Shown here: positions 23,514 to 35,422 of the stretch, piece after piece
How the letters are laid out: every line of letters begins with the position of its first letter
Numbering within the stretch: the stretch's first letter is position 1
From: Verticillium longisporum
Taxonomy: Eukaryota > Ascomycota > Sordariomycetes > Glomerellales > Plectosphaerellaceae
Direction of reading: 5' to 3'
NCBI GenBank assembly: GCA_019188255.1
Contig: JAETXT010000001.1
Coordinates: forward strand, 5,952,001-6,016,000
Length of the DNA stretch: 64,000 nt
Translations under genes and position numbers: made by a program
Notes under the pieces: generated by a model
The model's database searches: none
Seen by the model: the letters and a program-made list of their open reading frames with translations, nothing else
What the model was told of the DNA's origin: nothing

Positions 23514-25690
23514 TTTGGGTTTGTTTGGGAGAGATGGGAGCTGTGGGTGTAAGTGTTCGTGTCAGTGAAGTTGAAGTTGGCCGATTCCGAGTGTCGATGA
23601 GGGAAAGATGGGTTTCTAGAAAGATGAGACCTAATCCCAAATGCGTCGCTCTTATATAGATTCCCAGAGAGCTCAACTGGCATGGTTTTCCTTGCTCAAA
23701 AAGGTCCTCTAACCTAAGCTGTTTGCCTTTAGAGGCACATGATGGAACTTTTTGAAGGCCTACAGGGTGTGGGAACCCTCATGGGAGTTTGAGACGTCAA
23801 GGTTCTGTACAGTTCTCTCACAGGAGTGCTTCAATTTTCAAAATACAAGCCTTGTTAACAGGGTGCCACACTCCTACGCCTGCCGCCTGACGCCTCCCAT
23901 GAATCGCTTCAAACCACCAGTCAGGGTTGGCAGGGCAGTCCATGATCGCACGTTGCTTTAGTTTTGGCAAGAAATGCATGTGTTCGGGCACGTGCTGGGA
24001 CCGAAAGGGACATGAGCTTCCTCTCAAACCTGGCCATGCTTCAGTTTCTTTGGGGGGTTGCGGGGGAGATGGACTCTGAGGTTGTGAGCCTGAATAGAGA
24101 TGATTCACGTCCAGATATATGTCCGCGATGTCAGGTACGTTCACGAAAGTCGAATGATGGATGGCAACCGAACCAAAAGGCAGACTCAGATGTGATCATG
24201 GGGCGAATGGAGGCTAACGAAGGATAGGATGGCCAGGAGATATGGTCTTGAAAGGTTCTGAACGACATCGGCTCTCCAGGTTCCATGCCTTCTTCAGCTT
24301 GATTCGGTATGTGAAGCAGGGCAAGTCAAGCAACGATTAAGCGTAACCACAATATATGGTCACACCTTGATGAACATGAGCCATTACAAAGCCTATTATA
24401 ATTGACATGTCCGGATCATGAAGAGACCAGCCAAAGCTAGGTCAAGACCACCAAACCGATTTGTATAGTCAGCACCTCGACCACACCATGAAGTCCATCT
24501 CCGACCTCGAAATCAGCAAAGTGAGATCTTTGCAGGGCAGCCTCCGTTCGTCAACACCACAGACAGCAAGGGACGATGCCAACCTTGCTAGTCCCCTCAC
24601 GCCACGAGAGGTACTCAGGGTTCAGATCATGGCTGCCAGCCCGCAAAGGTTCGCCAGAGGCGCTCCCGTCGAGTCTCAGCCACCATTCTGTCGACCACGA
24701 TGCTCGACGAACCTAAAGCAGCAAATGGCAACCCTTGCAGTAGTCTTTTCCAATCGAGTACGCTTTGACAATGTCGCCATTGGGTGACTTTGACGCATGA
24801 TGCTGTAAAATGTGTGTGCCACGGTCCAAGTTGGTCGAGGGATGACACCGCGTTGGTGGGCAAAATCCGAGATATGCTGGCTCAGAAGCAGCGCCCCATT
24901 GTCGTTCGTTGGCTGCGAGCCGCCAGCTGTCCTCGGCCATCGTTGGAGGCCTTTCGATCATACACTTTGACAGCCATATTTAGCGCATACAACGTGAGAC
25001 ATAAATTCCATTGACCAGCCTGACTATCTCGAGCGAGGACTTGTAAAAAAAAAACCACGCCAGTTCGAAGAAACAAAACCGCAAATCAGATAACAGAACG
25101 ACAGAGCTTCCGGAGTCTGGCCTCCTAATGGCGAGAGGCGAAACAAGGGATATGCTCTACGAAGAAGTGAAATGGTTCAAGACGCGAGTAAACCGCTCGA
25201 TCAAGTTCAGAATTCTTTTCTCCGCTCGCCAATTTCTCCTGTACCAGTAACTTTCCACGCCAAAAAAAAAATCAAAAAATCCCGTAATGCAATACTCAAC
25301 ACGTACAACATCTCCTTTAAACTTCATAGCCCGTTGCTCGTCACGCGAGTGCTGCAAGGTGCATGTATGGTGGCGTCGTCGAAGGAGAGAAGCCTGCCAT
25401 TCTTTCGGCGGCGCATGCGCAATTGTGCGAGAAGACCACCCTTTCCAAGGGGCAAGGGTGGATTCAAGGGGGAACGCTGTCGGCGATCCTGATAAAGTAC
25501 AGCAGAAGAAGCGAATGGAAGAGAAAGATGCTTCGGCCCATGAGTTGGATTCCCCGTTCCGCCTACGCCTGCTACCCAGAGTTGTCTCGCGACCAGAAAT
25601 TCCAGATATGCAGCGAACTACTAGATAACAGACGTTCGCCTGTGCGGTGGGCGAAGGAGGTCACCATTTTGGCCTGACACAAGATTGCGC
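23514..25690. other. Intergenic region of 2.2 kb
   Basis: It holds the promoter of the coiled-coil gene and the 3' flank of the CAP gene. A short poly-A run near 25045 and another near 25262 are the only notable features; no gene is supported. Confidence 0.5.
23650..23660 (-). promoter_or_regulatory. TATA box of the secreted coiled-coil gene
   Basis: CTATATAAG on the minus strand lies about 140 bp before the start at 23513. Confidence 0.6.
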
Positions 25691-26685
25691 TTAGGCAGTG
25701 ACGGTCGGCGCGTTGCCGGGGGGGAGCACGTTCTTAGCAAAAGAACCCTGCATGTTGCCTGGAAACGATTAGTATTATTACTGGTTCGAGAAGGAACAGA
25801 TATCTGCAAACTTACCAGCAGGGAAGTAGTTGCAGACGATGTACCAGACGCCCATGTTGGGGTCCATGGTGCCCTTTTCGCAGAAATGGACAGCACAGCC
25901 GAGGGTGGTGGTGTCAACCCAGACAAGCTGGGAGTAATGGCCCCACTCCATGAAGTTGGTCATGTCGGGCTCACCACCGTAGAAGTTGGGCGAGTACAGG
26001 TTCACCTCGCCGTTGTACCACATGTTGGTGGTAGCCTGGGAGACAGCCTTGGCGGCACCGAGCGAGTCGCCGTCAGTGGCGCCCCACATGGCGAGGTTCT
26101 GGCCGTAGCCACCGCCACCAGGAGTCCTACGTGATGTTAGCATCATCTTCTGCCAGATAACAATTCATGGGGGGTTACTGACAGGTCGTGCTCGAAGACA
26201 CAGGTCTGCGCGGTCTGCAGGGCGTAAGCAGCGTAGTTGGAACCCCACACCAGGGCAGGGGCAGAGTTGTTCCAACGGTGAATGTTGTGGGCCTCAAGGG
26301 CGGCGGTCTGCATGTCATCGCTAATGGGGGCAGGAGCAGTCGTCTTAGGGGTCTCCTTGGGCTTCTCGGTCTCGGGCTCAGGCTGAGGCTCAGGCTGAGG
26401 CTCAGGCTGAGGCTCGGGGGCCGGAGCGGGCTCAGGAGCCGGAGCGGGCTCGGGCTGGGGCTCAGCCTTGATGGTGGAGAAGACGGGAGCGGGGGCTTGC
26501 TCAGGCTTCTTGGGCTTCTCGGGGAAGAAGTTGCCGGGAGTGGGAGCGGGCACCTCGGGAGCACCAGCGGTGACGGTGACAGTCACGTAGTCGATGTCCC
26601 AAACAGTCTCCATGGCGCGCTTGTCGATGGCGACACCGAGGGCCATGGCGGCGCTGGCAACAGCGAGAACGACGGAGGACTTCAT
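25691..26685 (-). CDS. Secreted CAP superfamily (PR-1/PRY-like) protein
   Basis: Exons 26685-26183, 26126-25816 and 25758-25691 splice in phase to 293 residues; the introns are 56 and 57 nt and the first donor is an unusual GTCAGT. The product has a signal peptide, a possible Kex2 site (DKR, residues 21-23) and the [12 protein letters not shown] segment common in fungal PRY proteins. A Pro/Glu/Gln repeat ([16 protein letters not shown]) spans about 75-105. The CAP domain starts near residue 125 with [10 protein letters not shown], then [25 protein letters not shown] and VCNYFPAGN. Fungal CAP proteins bind sterols and lipids outside the cell and some act in virulence; that role is inference. 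It ends the secreted-protein run. Confidence 0.92.
26374..26466. repeat. Coding minisatellite (Pro-Glu-rich) in the CAP gene
   Basis: Repeats of GGCTGAGGCTCA-type and GGAGCGGGCTC-type units encode the PEP/QPEPQ linker. Such tracts often vary in length between strains. Confidence 0.8.
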
Positions 26686-26810
26686 TTTGGTAAAGAATGA
26701 GGTTGATCTGTTTTTTTGTTGTTAGCCTCGCCTGCGAAGACTAGGTCTTTTTCGTTGTTTCAAGATGTCGATCAGTGAGTTGCGAGCCGATGGGAAACGA
26801 CCGAGAGTAG

Positions 26811-26820
26811 TGTTATATAG
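26811..26820 (-). promoter_or_regulatory. TATA box of the CAP gene
   Basis: CTATATAACA on the minus strand lies about 130 bp before the start at 26685. Confidence 0.55.
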
Positions 26821-28203
26821 TGGGAAAGACAGTGGGTTGGTTGTAGTGATAGTGATGGTGCCTGAGTAGGACGTAGTGAGTGTGGAGATGGAGTGTACAG
26901 AACTGGAGAACCGATTCTTCCAAATGCGGAGGACGGTTTCGTGTTTTGTGCATTTGGGATCTGGACTGATGCGCAAGGGGTAATAGTATGATCGGCTGGA
27001 ATGAAATTGACGATACTAGGGAGACATCGTAAGGTCAAAGGACGCGCCATGGAATGGGGAATGTGTTGTTCAGGGTAACAGCGCGAGAAGCGGCTTGGTG
27101 ACTAGTGACACCTGATGTTGCAGTGAAGTGGAGAATGAACATGTGGCGATGGAGACGAAGGGAGGATAGGGATGAACAAGGGCCTTTGTTCACATGGCAC
27201 ACTCCGATCGCCAGGTTCTCTAGTACTGGTTGTGTTCGCCATGTGGATAATGCTGCCATGCAGGGGAAGACAAAGCGTCGTTGCAGGAACACGTAATGCA
27301 CTCGACTGAAAGCAGACAAAGAGACCACCAAAAGCTTAAAAATCATCAGTGGAAGCTTACCTTGGAGGGGGTGGGTTCTTGTGGTGATGATTTAAAATCT
27401 GCTGGCTTTCCTGTCCAGGGGGGTGTGTGTGGTGAAGAGTGTGGAGAGGACGAGATGATATATATCTTCCGTCTTGATGCTCTGGTTGCAGCGCTGCTGA
27501 TACGGTTCCGTCTAGGACCTCTGGTCGTTGATGATGGTGGGAGAGAGAGTGGGACTCGAGTTTCGTTTTTTTCGTCGACGACTGACTGTGAAGGATGGTT
27601 TGACGAAGGGAAGCCGCAAGTCTTGCTTGGGGGGACAACCGGAGGCAGGGGGCGAACGACAGAAAGTGGCAGAGAAAGGAGTGACAAGAAGTTGAGGTCG
27701 GCGTCGGAGGTCGGGCTGACTGAGCGGTGGTGGTAGTGGTGGTGAGGTTGAGGGGTGCTGGTGGTTTTAAGAAGGAGTGGAACGTGTCGTGAGAGACACT
27801 TGGTGACCGAGACCAAAGGGGTTTGGAAGGGAATGTGGTTGGCGATTGGCCGTGTAAGGAATGAACTGAGGTCGGATTTGCGGTCTCTCCTGGAGGGTGA
27901 AGAAGAAGGGGTCCAGAACGAGAGGAAAAGCGAGACGGACGTCGGGCTAAAAAGGATCGGAGAGAGCCAGACGACACTAGGATCTTGGGCTGCAGAACAG
28001 GTCGAGGCCGGGTTGTGTGAGTTGTTTGGGCTGTCTGGGTCTTCTGGGCCTTCTACTGTTTGGGTCCCTGGGCCGTGGGCGTTTTGCGGAGAAATGAAGG
28101 AAGTTGGGGGGGGGCGGCAGAGCCGAGAGTGCTTTTGCTTGTTCCTTCCTCATGTTGCTGGGTACTTGCTGCACTGCTGGCTCCGACAACCAGGGGTCGT
28201 TCC

Positions 28204-28231
28204 TTACCTACAGTACCTACCTTAGGTACTA
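28204..28231. repeat. AGGTA/TACCT motif cluster
   Basis: Tandem TTACCTA, GTACCTA and CCTTAGGTAC words lie in non-coding DNA. The same word family recurs at about ten other intergenic sites in the window. Confidence 0.5.
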
Positions 28232-30386
28232 TCGACCTGCTCGGCGAAGCCAAGTCCTCCCCAGGCACCAAGGGAAGGGGTGTGGTTGCAGACCGTACCC
28301 GCTGCAAGTCAGGAACGCGCGGGTGTAGCTATGCCCTGCTGACCAATGAAGATTCGTGCCCTGAGCGCCACGGGGCAAATGCCCCTGCCGGAAAGAAATG
28401 GTGCACCCCGAGGGGCGTTGATGTATCCCGCCACAGGTACTTGTACCTGGGCATCTCCTACTCAAATCAACTCAGCTCGCTCAACTCTTAGTCCATCCCG
28501 TGGTCGTCAGGTGCCAATTAACGAAGCGCCGTGGTTGCACGGAGGCCTTTAGTACAGCACATTGTCCATGATTCTGTATGAAGCCCCGACGAGCTGATGC
28601 TTCGTCGGAGGAAGAGGCGTCTGGGTAACGCTCGGGCGGAGATGCAGAACTAGCACGAATGTGAACACGAAGGGGGAGAGAGCCAACGCCAGAGCCTAAA
28701 GGCACAGCCTAGCCATGATGAGGTCCTCCTGCTTCTTTCAGGACAGCGTGCAACGCACACAAGCCTAGGGAGGTAGGTGACCTAACTTTCTACAGGAGGC
28801 ACATGTTGAGCTACATGTAAGGATCTACAGCAGTACTTCCCGTCAGCAACGCACGGTACATCCACGGGCAGCAAGACGCGACTGGTTCAACACTGTCGAT
28901 CCTGCCCAGGTTGCCAAAGTTTGCACTGCCAACGGCAAGACATGATCACCAGGCTGACGGTATCATGTCTTGCAGCCCCCTGACAACGTTCATCGACAGC
29001 GTCTATCGGGAAACCACCCTCCAAGCCAACATGGCGATGATCATGTCCATGCCGAAGGTTGTCGCTGATGAGGATGGTGGTCGAGTCCAGCATTGAGAAC
29101 TGGGGGCCCAACGGCATACGAGGAGAATAGGGGGCCAGGCATGCGATAGACAGTCCTTTCTTGGCTCGGCGCTCCGACGATGTACTTGCCCGGTCGACAC
29201 TGCAGCCACCCCCTCTCCTTGTTTTCGCAGAGCATCGGCGTCAGCCAACCGTCTGCACCCAATGATCTCATCTCCAGGATCAAGCAAGCCCGTACCTTGC
29301 ATTGGTGCCACAGACAATCTGGCAATCACACCTGATTGCTGCAAGGGTACCCTCCCGAAAGGCAGGGGCGAGAGAGGGGGTGGAGGGGCAGGATGGCTCC
29401 ACTAAGGGGGGTTCTTCCTTCCCCTTAGACGCCACTAAGCAGGCCCGCTACTGTCTCTGAAACGGCTCCAATTTCGGTGGGGAGCCGCCCCAGCGGTCCT
29501 TGTTCGTCCAGTCTTGCTTTCTACGCAAACAGCCCTCTTCCCCCTCCCTCCTCTTCCTACCTAGCCTCGGTGCGCCTGCTGCGCGTGCTCCCTCGGGCGC
29601 CCTGGGCACGCTGTGAACACGTTCTTTGTCATGCCATCCCATCATCTTGTTTGCGTCTCTATCTGATATTAGGACGTTGGTATTACCACGACATGGGACG
29701 GCACTCGCTGCAGGGTCGTCCCCGGTAGTTCGGACACGGCATCGTTGACGGCATCATCTTCATGGCCCCCTCCCCGCCCCAGCAAGCACTCAAGGCCAGC
29801 GACAGACATGTTGCCTGCCTGTATGTCCCGCTTTCTGTATACGACCACGCTTATTACGCAGCCAACAGAGGATCTTGGGCCATGAACTCGCTGCATTTGC
29901 TGGTTCTGGACCGCTCTCAACAACTTTGGTGCCATGCCTCTCGACCTTGCATCCCAGTTTCCATAACCAAGGTAGTGAGTGAGGAAAGGCATTGGCAGTC
30001 TCATGGTCGTCTCGCCCCCCTTACAACCATCCTAATGTGCCGCTACTACGCGCGAACGAAATCCACACTCCGACGCCGCCTCCCTCGAACTCCGGTCTGT
30101 GCAAAGCGCCAGGCCCAGGGAACATGACGGACGTGCGTTGCCCGCGCCCTCTTGCAGTCCAGCTCCCTTTGACTCGAGCGCCCTGAGCAGGCCGACCCCC
30201 CTCCACACATCGAAACTTGAACCCCAGACCGGCAGGCGAGACGGGAGAGCAGCAGTGAACTGTTACATCGCCGAGGCTTGCATTTTCTCTTTCTCTCGCT
30301 GCAAAGAGTGCTGACGTGATCCTGGATGTCGGCACTTGCGGAATACAATCCTGAACCCTCGCATCTGTTGTCAGCCGCGCTAGCCA

Positions 30387-30391
<5 letters not shown>

Positions 30392-30428
<37 letters not shown>
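30392..30428. repeat. (AC)n microsatellite
   Basis: About 18 uninterrupted AC/CA units lie in intergenic DNA. Confidence 0.95.
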
Positions 30429-30431
<3 letters not shown>

Positions 30432-31908
30432 GGTTCCGTGAGGCCCCATCCATCCTGTCTCGCCCATAGATTTGTCACTCGACACGTGTTTTCATGTCTC
30501 CGCCACCGGGACGTTGAACTTTCTTCTGCTCGTCGCGGAAGCCGCTACGTCACGCAGAGAGGGCCACCAGCCCACAATGCCCCGATGCGCTACTCAGCCG
30601 GTGGGATGGCTGGCTGGTCTCTGAAACCGCCAGCTCAACTTTCGCCCATCGTCGACTCAGTCCTCTGCAGCTTCGGGGGCAAAGAACCCATTCTTTGTCC
30701 CACCACACGCGGGGCTTCGTCGGCCAACAGTGCCAAGAGCACAGCTCGCAAAACACATCTCTCAAGAGGAAATAGGTAGATTGCTAACCTCTTCGTGCCT
30801 GGGAATATACCAAAGTTGCGCGTCTAGACCGTGGCGGTGGGGACGCCGATCTTCGAGGGCAATCGGGTTTCCACTGCAGGATGGGAAGGATCTGGAACGA
30901 TGCCTCATCTTCTGGACGCCATTTCCCCCACCGGCCTTGCACGCTGTCATTACGCGGAGGCGCCGGCAGATACGTTTCGCGAAACACCAGCTTGACTGTC
31001 TTCAAGACCTGATTCGTCCTCATCGGTTGCAAGTAGTTAATTCAAGGCAGCTGCCAAGTTGCAATCCTAACCAGCAACCCTTGTCCTGGTTTATTGCTGT
31101 CAGACTCACACAGGACGATGATCACGACGGGGAGGGTTCCTGGATCCCCTGCAATTCGCTCATCTATCTCGCATCTCCCCGCGAAATGAGGTCTCTGTGC
31201 CGGCTCTGCCAGCCAGGACTGCCTGCCCTGTCATCTCTCGAGGCCGCGATTGTTTGAGCTTGTATTTTCCTGGTTCCATGTCCTCGCACCAGGCCATCGC
31301 GGCGGCTGCAGCACCATGACAAACTCTCGATGACTCTCGATGAGAGATTTCCTGCCCAAGTTCCTGTCTTTCGAGAAGATTGCAGTACTTGGAATCAAAT
31401 GGGTCCTACCATCTTGCTCTTTCCACAGACCGATCCATCAACAACCTTGCTCTCTGGCGGTGGCACCTTTGGATGGTGCGGCACCAATAGCTGCAATATC
31501 AGGCTACCTATGGCTCTCCCCTTAAGACGTACGAGGCGTCACTCTCAAGGTTCGACGTACTGGTCCTCGTGCCACCATATCCAAACAATCGAGGGGTCCG
31601 AATCAGGGCCTGTCCGACAAAACAGCGGCCACTTCTGCAGCCAAAAGCCCGCCCGATTGGCTTTTTTTTTCTCAGCCATACAGGTCCATCGCTTTCCCCA
31701 TGACTCGGGAGCGTGACTTTGGGTTTCTCGAGAATTGTTTGCTATTTACAGTTTACACACCTTGTTAGACTTTTCAGCAACCCGCCTCTGCCTGGAATGC
31801 ACGTGGCCCGCCGTTCCCGGATCACACCACGAGGCTCCGATCCAGCCATCACGTCCTGCTGGGCCTACTTGTGAAGCTGCACGGTGTCCACCTCCAGTAC
31901 CGTCGGCT

Positions 31909-32125
31909 CGGTGGGAGAAGTATGCTTTCGGTGTCAACGGGCTTCTCTTCCATCCCTTCCGTCTGTGGTTCGTGCGCGGACCTTTGACCCCCCCTCTTCA
32001 GGAGGTTCCTCATGTCCAACATCGCCTTCTACCGCAAGATCACCATCATGGGCTACATCAGCACGTACTACGCCATTGGTGCCTCGTGGATCCTGACGCT
32101 CATGAACTATTTTCTGACCGATTAC
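31909..32125 (+). pseudogene. Relic of a fungal family 2 glycosyltransferase (GT2)
   Basis: About 72 residues of recognisable fungal GT2 sequence survive: RWEKYAFGVNGLLFHPFRLW, then LFRRFLMSNIAFY, then GYISTYYAIGASWILTLMNY. The YAFGVNGL...TPLFRRF...STYYAIGASW...LNYFL pattern is typical of the membrane-proximal C-terminal half of these processive transferases. The frame breaks at a C7 run (31988-31994); one C fewer would restore it. Nothing upstream or downstream continues the protein, so this is a fragment, not a gene with one error. It may derive from a duplication elsewhere in the genome. Confidence 0.65.
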
Positions 32126-33103
32126 GCGTCCCGAACTTCCTTTGGGGCATATGCAAAAGGTTTCCACTGAATAGCATCCCTTCGGACTTGCTTCTTTGTA
32201 GACCTCCACGGCTCAGTACTACATACTCTTCCCACTTACCGCATGTCGGTCTGTGAAGACCGGCATGCCCATGCCGTTTGCGGATGATGGTGTTGATATA
32301 CGTATACGTCAGCTCGAGAATAAGTTTCCATGTCACCTAAAGTTCCCATGTCACCTAAAGTTGGTGGCCTATAGGCAGAATCATGCGTATTGGATCACGG
32401 GACTTCACAAAGGCTCCGAGTAGCCCCACTGGTCTCTGGTTATGTTGCTCGATATCGAACTACACCACCAGCCCAACAGCAAAGGCGGCCAAGCATTGTC
32501 GCGGGCTGCGAATATCCACGGATTGAATGAGGAGGAAGCCAATGCAAGGCATTATGGCCACCCTTTTGAATATCTACCATTTCCACAGTGGCGATCTGGA
32601 CGGTGATCGCTCCCATCCCTTTATTATAATTAACCCAGCGTTGGGAGCTCCATCACCAGTTGGCGTCCTAATATGAGGCGGTACACAGAACTCTACAAAA
32701 GGAGAAAGAAAGCCGGTGTCATCGCGAACTGTTTGCTTATGAAGCACGCCGTCAATCCGCTGGTTCACATTGCAGCGCCAAGTCCTCACTCAAGGTCATG
32801 ACCGCCAAGAAACGCCGGCCAGCGGCGCAGCTTCTACTTTCCTGTAGTTCTCGTCATTTCTATCTCTGGGCACACATGCGTCCAAGTGAGTTAAGCCATA
32901 TTGGGGAGCTTTTCTAATGTTGTTGCTAGCATGTTGGCACCAGTAAAACTGTTCCAAGCGACAGCCAAGATGTCGTCGGAGTCATCCAAATCCCGCCCGT
33001 CTTGTGCTGTGGTCGTCTCTCCTCTTAAAAAGTCCTCGCTGTGTGCCCTCGTCAATTGCTGTGAACTCGCGACAAGCTCACAAATTCGGCTGTAACTTTA
33101 ACA
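32126..33103. other. Intergenic region after the GT2 relic
   Basis: It contains an 18-bp tandem duplication (32322-32363) and the promoter of the gene at 33104. No other coding signal was seen. Confidence 0.5.
32322..32363. repeat. 18-bp tandem duplication
   Basis: The unit AAGTTYCCATGTCACCTA is present twice and starts a third copy. Confidence 0.85.
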
Positions 33104-33886
33104 ATGAAACAACAAGCTGTTCTCGTCAGTTTCGCAGCAAGTCTCCCGACGGCTCTCGCCTGGATCGCGCCGAACGAACTGCTCGCCCGTGACGACGACA
33201 TCCCCTACCAGGACATTGTCTGCAAGCCGGAGACGTCGCCTGAAGATGACCTGCCACCATGTGTGAGCATCGAAATCATTGAAACCGCATGCCTCAGCAA
33301 CGGCACTGACGCCATTCACTACGAGGCGCACGCTCAGTGCATGTGCAACGGCTCATTCTTTCCCGAAAAGCTGGCGTGTGAGCGCTGCCACTTTGTTCAC
33401 GGCCTCCGTTCTGGGAGCGAGGTCGACCGCTACGAAGGCATACTGGCTGCCGCCTCTAACGCACTCTGCGACGGCAACCCAACGGCGCCGTTCGCCAGCC
33501 TCTTCGCTTCAGCCGAGGCTGTTGCCACACCTGTGTCCGATGGTGCTACCGGCGCAACAGATCAGTTCGTCAGCGAGACAGACGTCAGCCTGTACTACAC
33601 AGCGACAGGCGACCAAGGCGCTGGCACGATCACTGGGGACGCGGCAAGCGCGACGGCTACGACCACGAACTCGCCGCCCTTCTCTGAAACACCGACCACG
33701 GGCACTGCCAGCAACTCTGGAGAGGAGACACGTACCACCACTTCGGCAGCCGACGAATCGGAGACGAGCGGTACGGCCACTGAGGAGGTTAACCCTACGG
33801 AGGAGGACAGTGGCGCTATACCGACGCAGGCTGCGGATAGGCTTGTTCTAGGACTTGCCGGCATGGCTCTGCTTGCGGCAGTCTGA
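33104..33886 (+). CDS. Cys-rich secreted protein, probably GPI-anchored
   Basis: A single-exon gene of 260 residues. It has a signal peptide (MKQQAVLVSFAASLPTALAW) and a compact N-terminal half with eight cysteines (DIVCKPE, LPPCVS, ETACLS, HAQCMCNG, LACERCHF, NALCDG). A Ser/Thr-rich, probably O-glycosylated stalk follows from about 150 to 240. The end is a short hydrophobic tail (LVLGLAGMALLAAV), as in GPI-anchored wall proteins. The cysteine spacing does not match a CFEM domain. I do not recognise the family. It stands alone between two non-coding stretches. Confidence 0.8.
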   Translation: MKQQAVLVSFAASLPTALAWIAPNELLARDDDIPYQDIVCKPETSPEDDLPPCVSIEIIETACLSNGTDAIHYEAHAQCMCNGSFFPEKLACERCHFVHGLRSGSEVDRYEGILAAASNALCDGNPTAPFASLFASAEAVATPVSDGATGATDQFVSETDVSLYYTATGDQGAGTITGDAASATATTTNSPPFSETPTTGTASNSGEETRTTTSAADESETSGTATEEVNPTEEDSGAIPTQAADRLVLGLAGMALLAAV

Positions 33887-35422
33887 AGTCAGTCGCTGAG
33901 CTTGGGAACCCATGTGTATAAGAGACATCAGGGCTCTAGGATCCCCAGTGTTCGAACTAGTCGTCTTCATAATGATTCGCACAACCATTAACGTATCACG
34001 GTCTCGTGTCAAAATTAATAGTAAGAGCAGGTATAAGCTCGTCGTGATTATGCCATATTTGATTGCCAAGAATCATCCCCAGCCGCAAAGAGCAGAATAA
34101 CAACCCAGGCGTTCGCGTCCTTCATCGTATCACACAAGCCGGAATAGCCTCGGTCTGTAAGGCCTCACAGCTCCCACAAATCACGTAGCTCACAGACATC
34201 TGTCTCGGCGGAACACTACACTAGTCTGGCCTACTAACCGGGCATCATAGATTGATTGTGCTACTCATCGTCCAAAGCACGCTCTGAAATAGGATGGCCC
34301 CATGCGTCCAGCTAATACTGCACTAGCAATGAGAAACCCTTGTAGCAGGTAGCTAATCAAAGAGCATCGCCTGGGCCTTGTCGACTGGCATCCCCATGTG
34401 CAACCGCTGACCCTGCTGCAGTGGCAGGACATAAGCTTCTCCCCTTTTCCCGTGGATAGACCGATCTGTCTCGTGTAACTCTTCCCTCGGCCTCCCCGCG
34501 CTGCATCACCCTGTCTAAGCGTGTGTAGGCTCGCACGAAGTAAGCTAGCCCTGCCGTACAGCCCTTCCTTCTTCCGATGCCGATGCGAGCAAGTCGTACT
34601 AGGGGCTGCGGATCTGAGAAATCCCTTGTCATTTTGCATGTTAGGCATCGGACGGGGGCCCTGCGGATGGCTCAGCGTGCGGGGAAGCGTGGATCGAGGG
34701 GAGTTGATGTCTGCGCGGGAAGAGAAGGTGCGAGATGAGCTGTCATGTTGTCAGCGCGGTTAACGGCAGGGACGGGAGGCTACGGCGAAGAACTGAGCAG
34801 CGGGCGTAGAGAATTAACGGCATTAAGATATGTGGCTCCCACTGTTTGGACGGTTGCTGTCTTTTCAAGCTATTAACCGTCCAGGGGCGCTATGGGATGC
34901 CTCGGCGTTGGAGTTTACGCCATGTGAGGTTGCCGTCAAGTTTTCCCTGTTCTCTTGCTGCTGATTCGTGATCAACAAAGCCGATGAGTTGTCAAAGCAT
35001 AGCTTGGCATGCGTTTTAGGGCCCCAGGCCGACTGTCACGAGGCGGCCCGCTTGTTGTGTGGAAGCACGAGAGGAACCATGCTACAAAAGGACCCGGACA
35101 TGCTCCGACTCAACCTCTTGACAACGTTCAAATCCATGTGACGTAGTACATCAGGGCCAGAGGGCAAGGCGATGGCTGTACACTTCATGCGTGAGGTACG
35201 CTGCCTCGCACCGAAACTTCGCAGTTGCACTGTCTACATGCAACTCACATGCGAACACATGTCAAAAGAACAAGGATGATCATACGGCGAACCCCGCCCT
35301 ACTCAATGGATGACATATGTACACAGCCGCATCGCAGCCTTGTGATCACCCAGCACTTTGCCTAGCTCGTCTAGCAACATCCTTCTCCGCTCTGCACCAC
35401 ATACACGGGCCACAGTTCAAGC
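33887..35422. other. Intergenic region of 1.5 kb, nothing recognised
   Basis: Three TTAACGG/TTAACCG words occur between 34755 and 34885 but form no convincing element. No gene is supported. Confidence 0.5.

Larger units (their letters stand above)
26686..31908. other. Gene-poor region of 5.2 kb upstream of the CAP gene
   Basis: Its first kilobase is pyrimidine-rich on the minus strand, typical of fungal promoters and leaders. A good donor (GTAAGC at 27360-27355) and acceptor (AACAG at 26708, with CTAAC just upstream) could define a 653-nt leader intron of the CAP gene. Further on are AGGTACCT-like motifs (28204-28231) and an AC microsatellite. No intact gene was recognised. Confidence 0.5.

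Noticed and set aside
22683..23552. Leu/Gly-rich open frame antisense to the secreted coiled-coil gene
   Set aside because: It is the antisense of GAG/GCC-rich Glu/Ala codons and only looks like membrane segments.
27346..27977. Overlapping Ser/Pro-rich frames on the minus strand upstream of the CAP gene
   Set aside because: They arise from a pyrimidine-rich leader or promoter; all three frames give Ser/Pro/Leu-rich text.
31735..32256. 173-codon plus-strand frame as an intact gene
   Set aside because: Only 30 codons belong to the GT2 family; the frame then leaves the conserved sequence at a C7 run. It is kept as a relic, not a CDS.
34750..34890. TTAACGG/TTAACCG words as possible terminal repeats of a small element
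   Set aside because: Spacing and flanks do not match, no target-site duplication is visible and the words are short.
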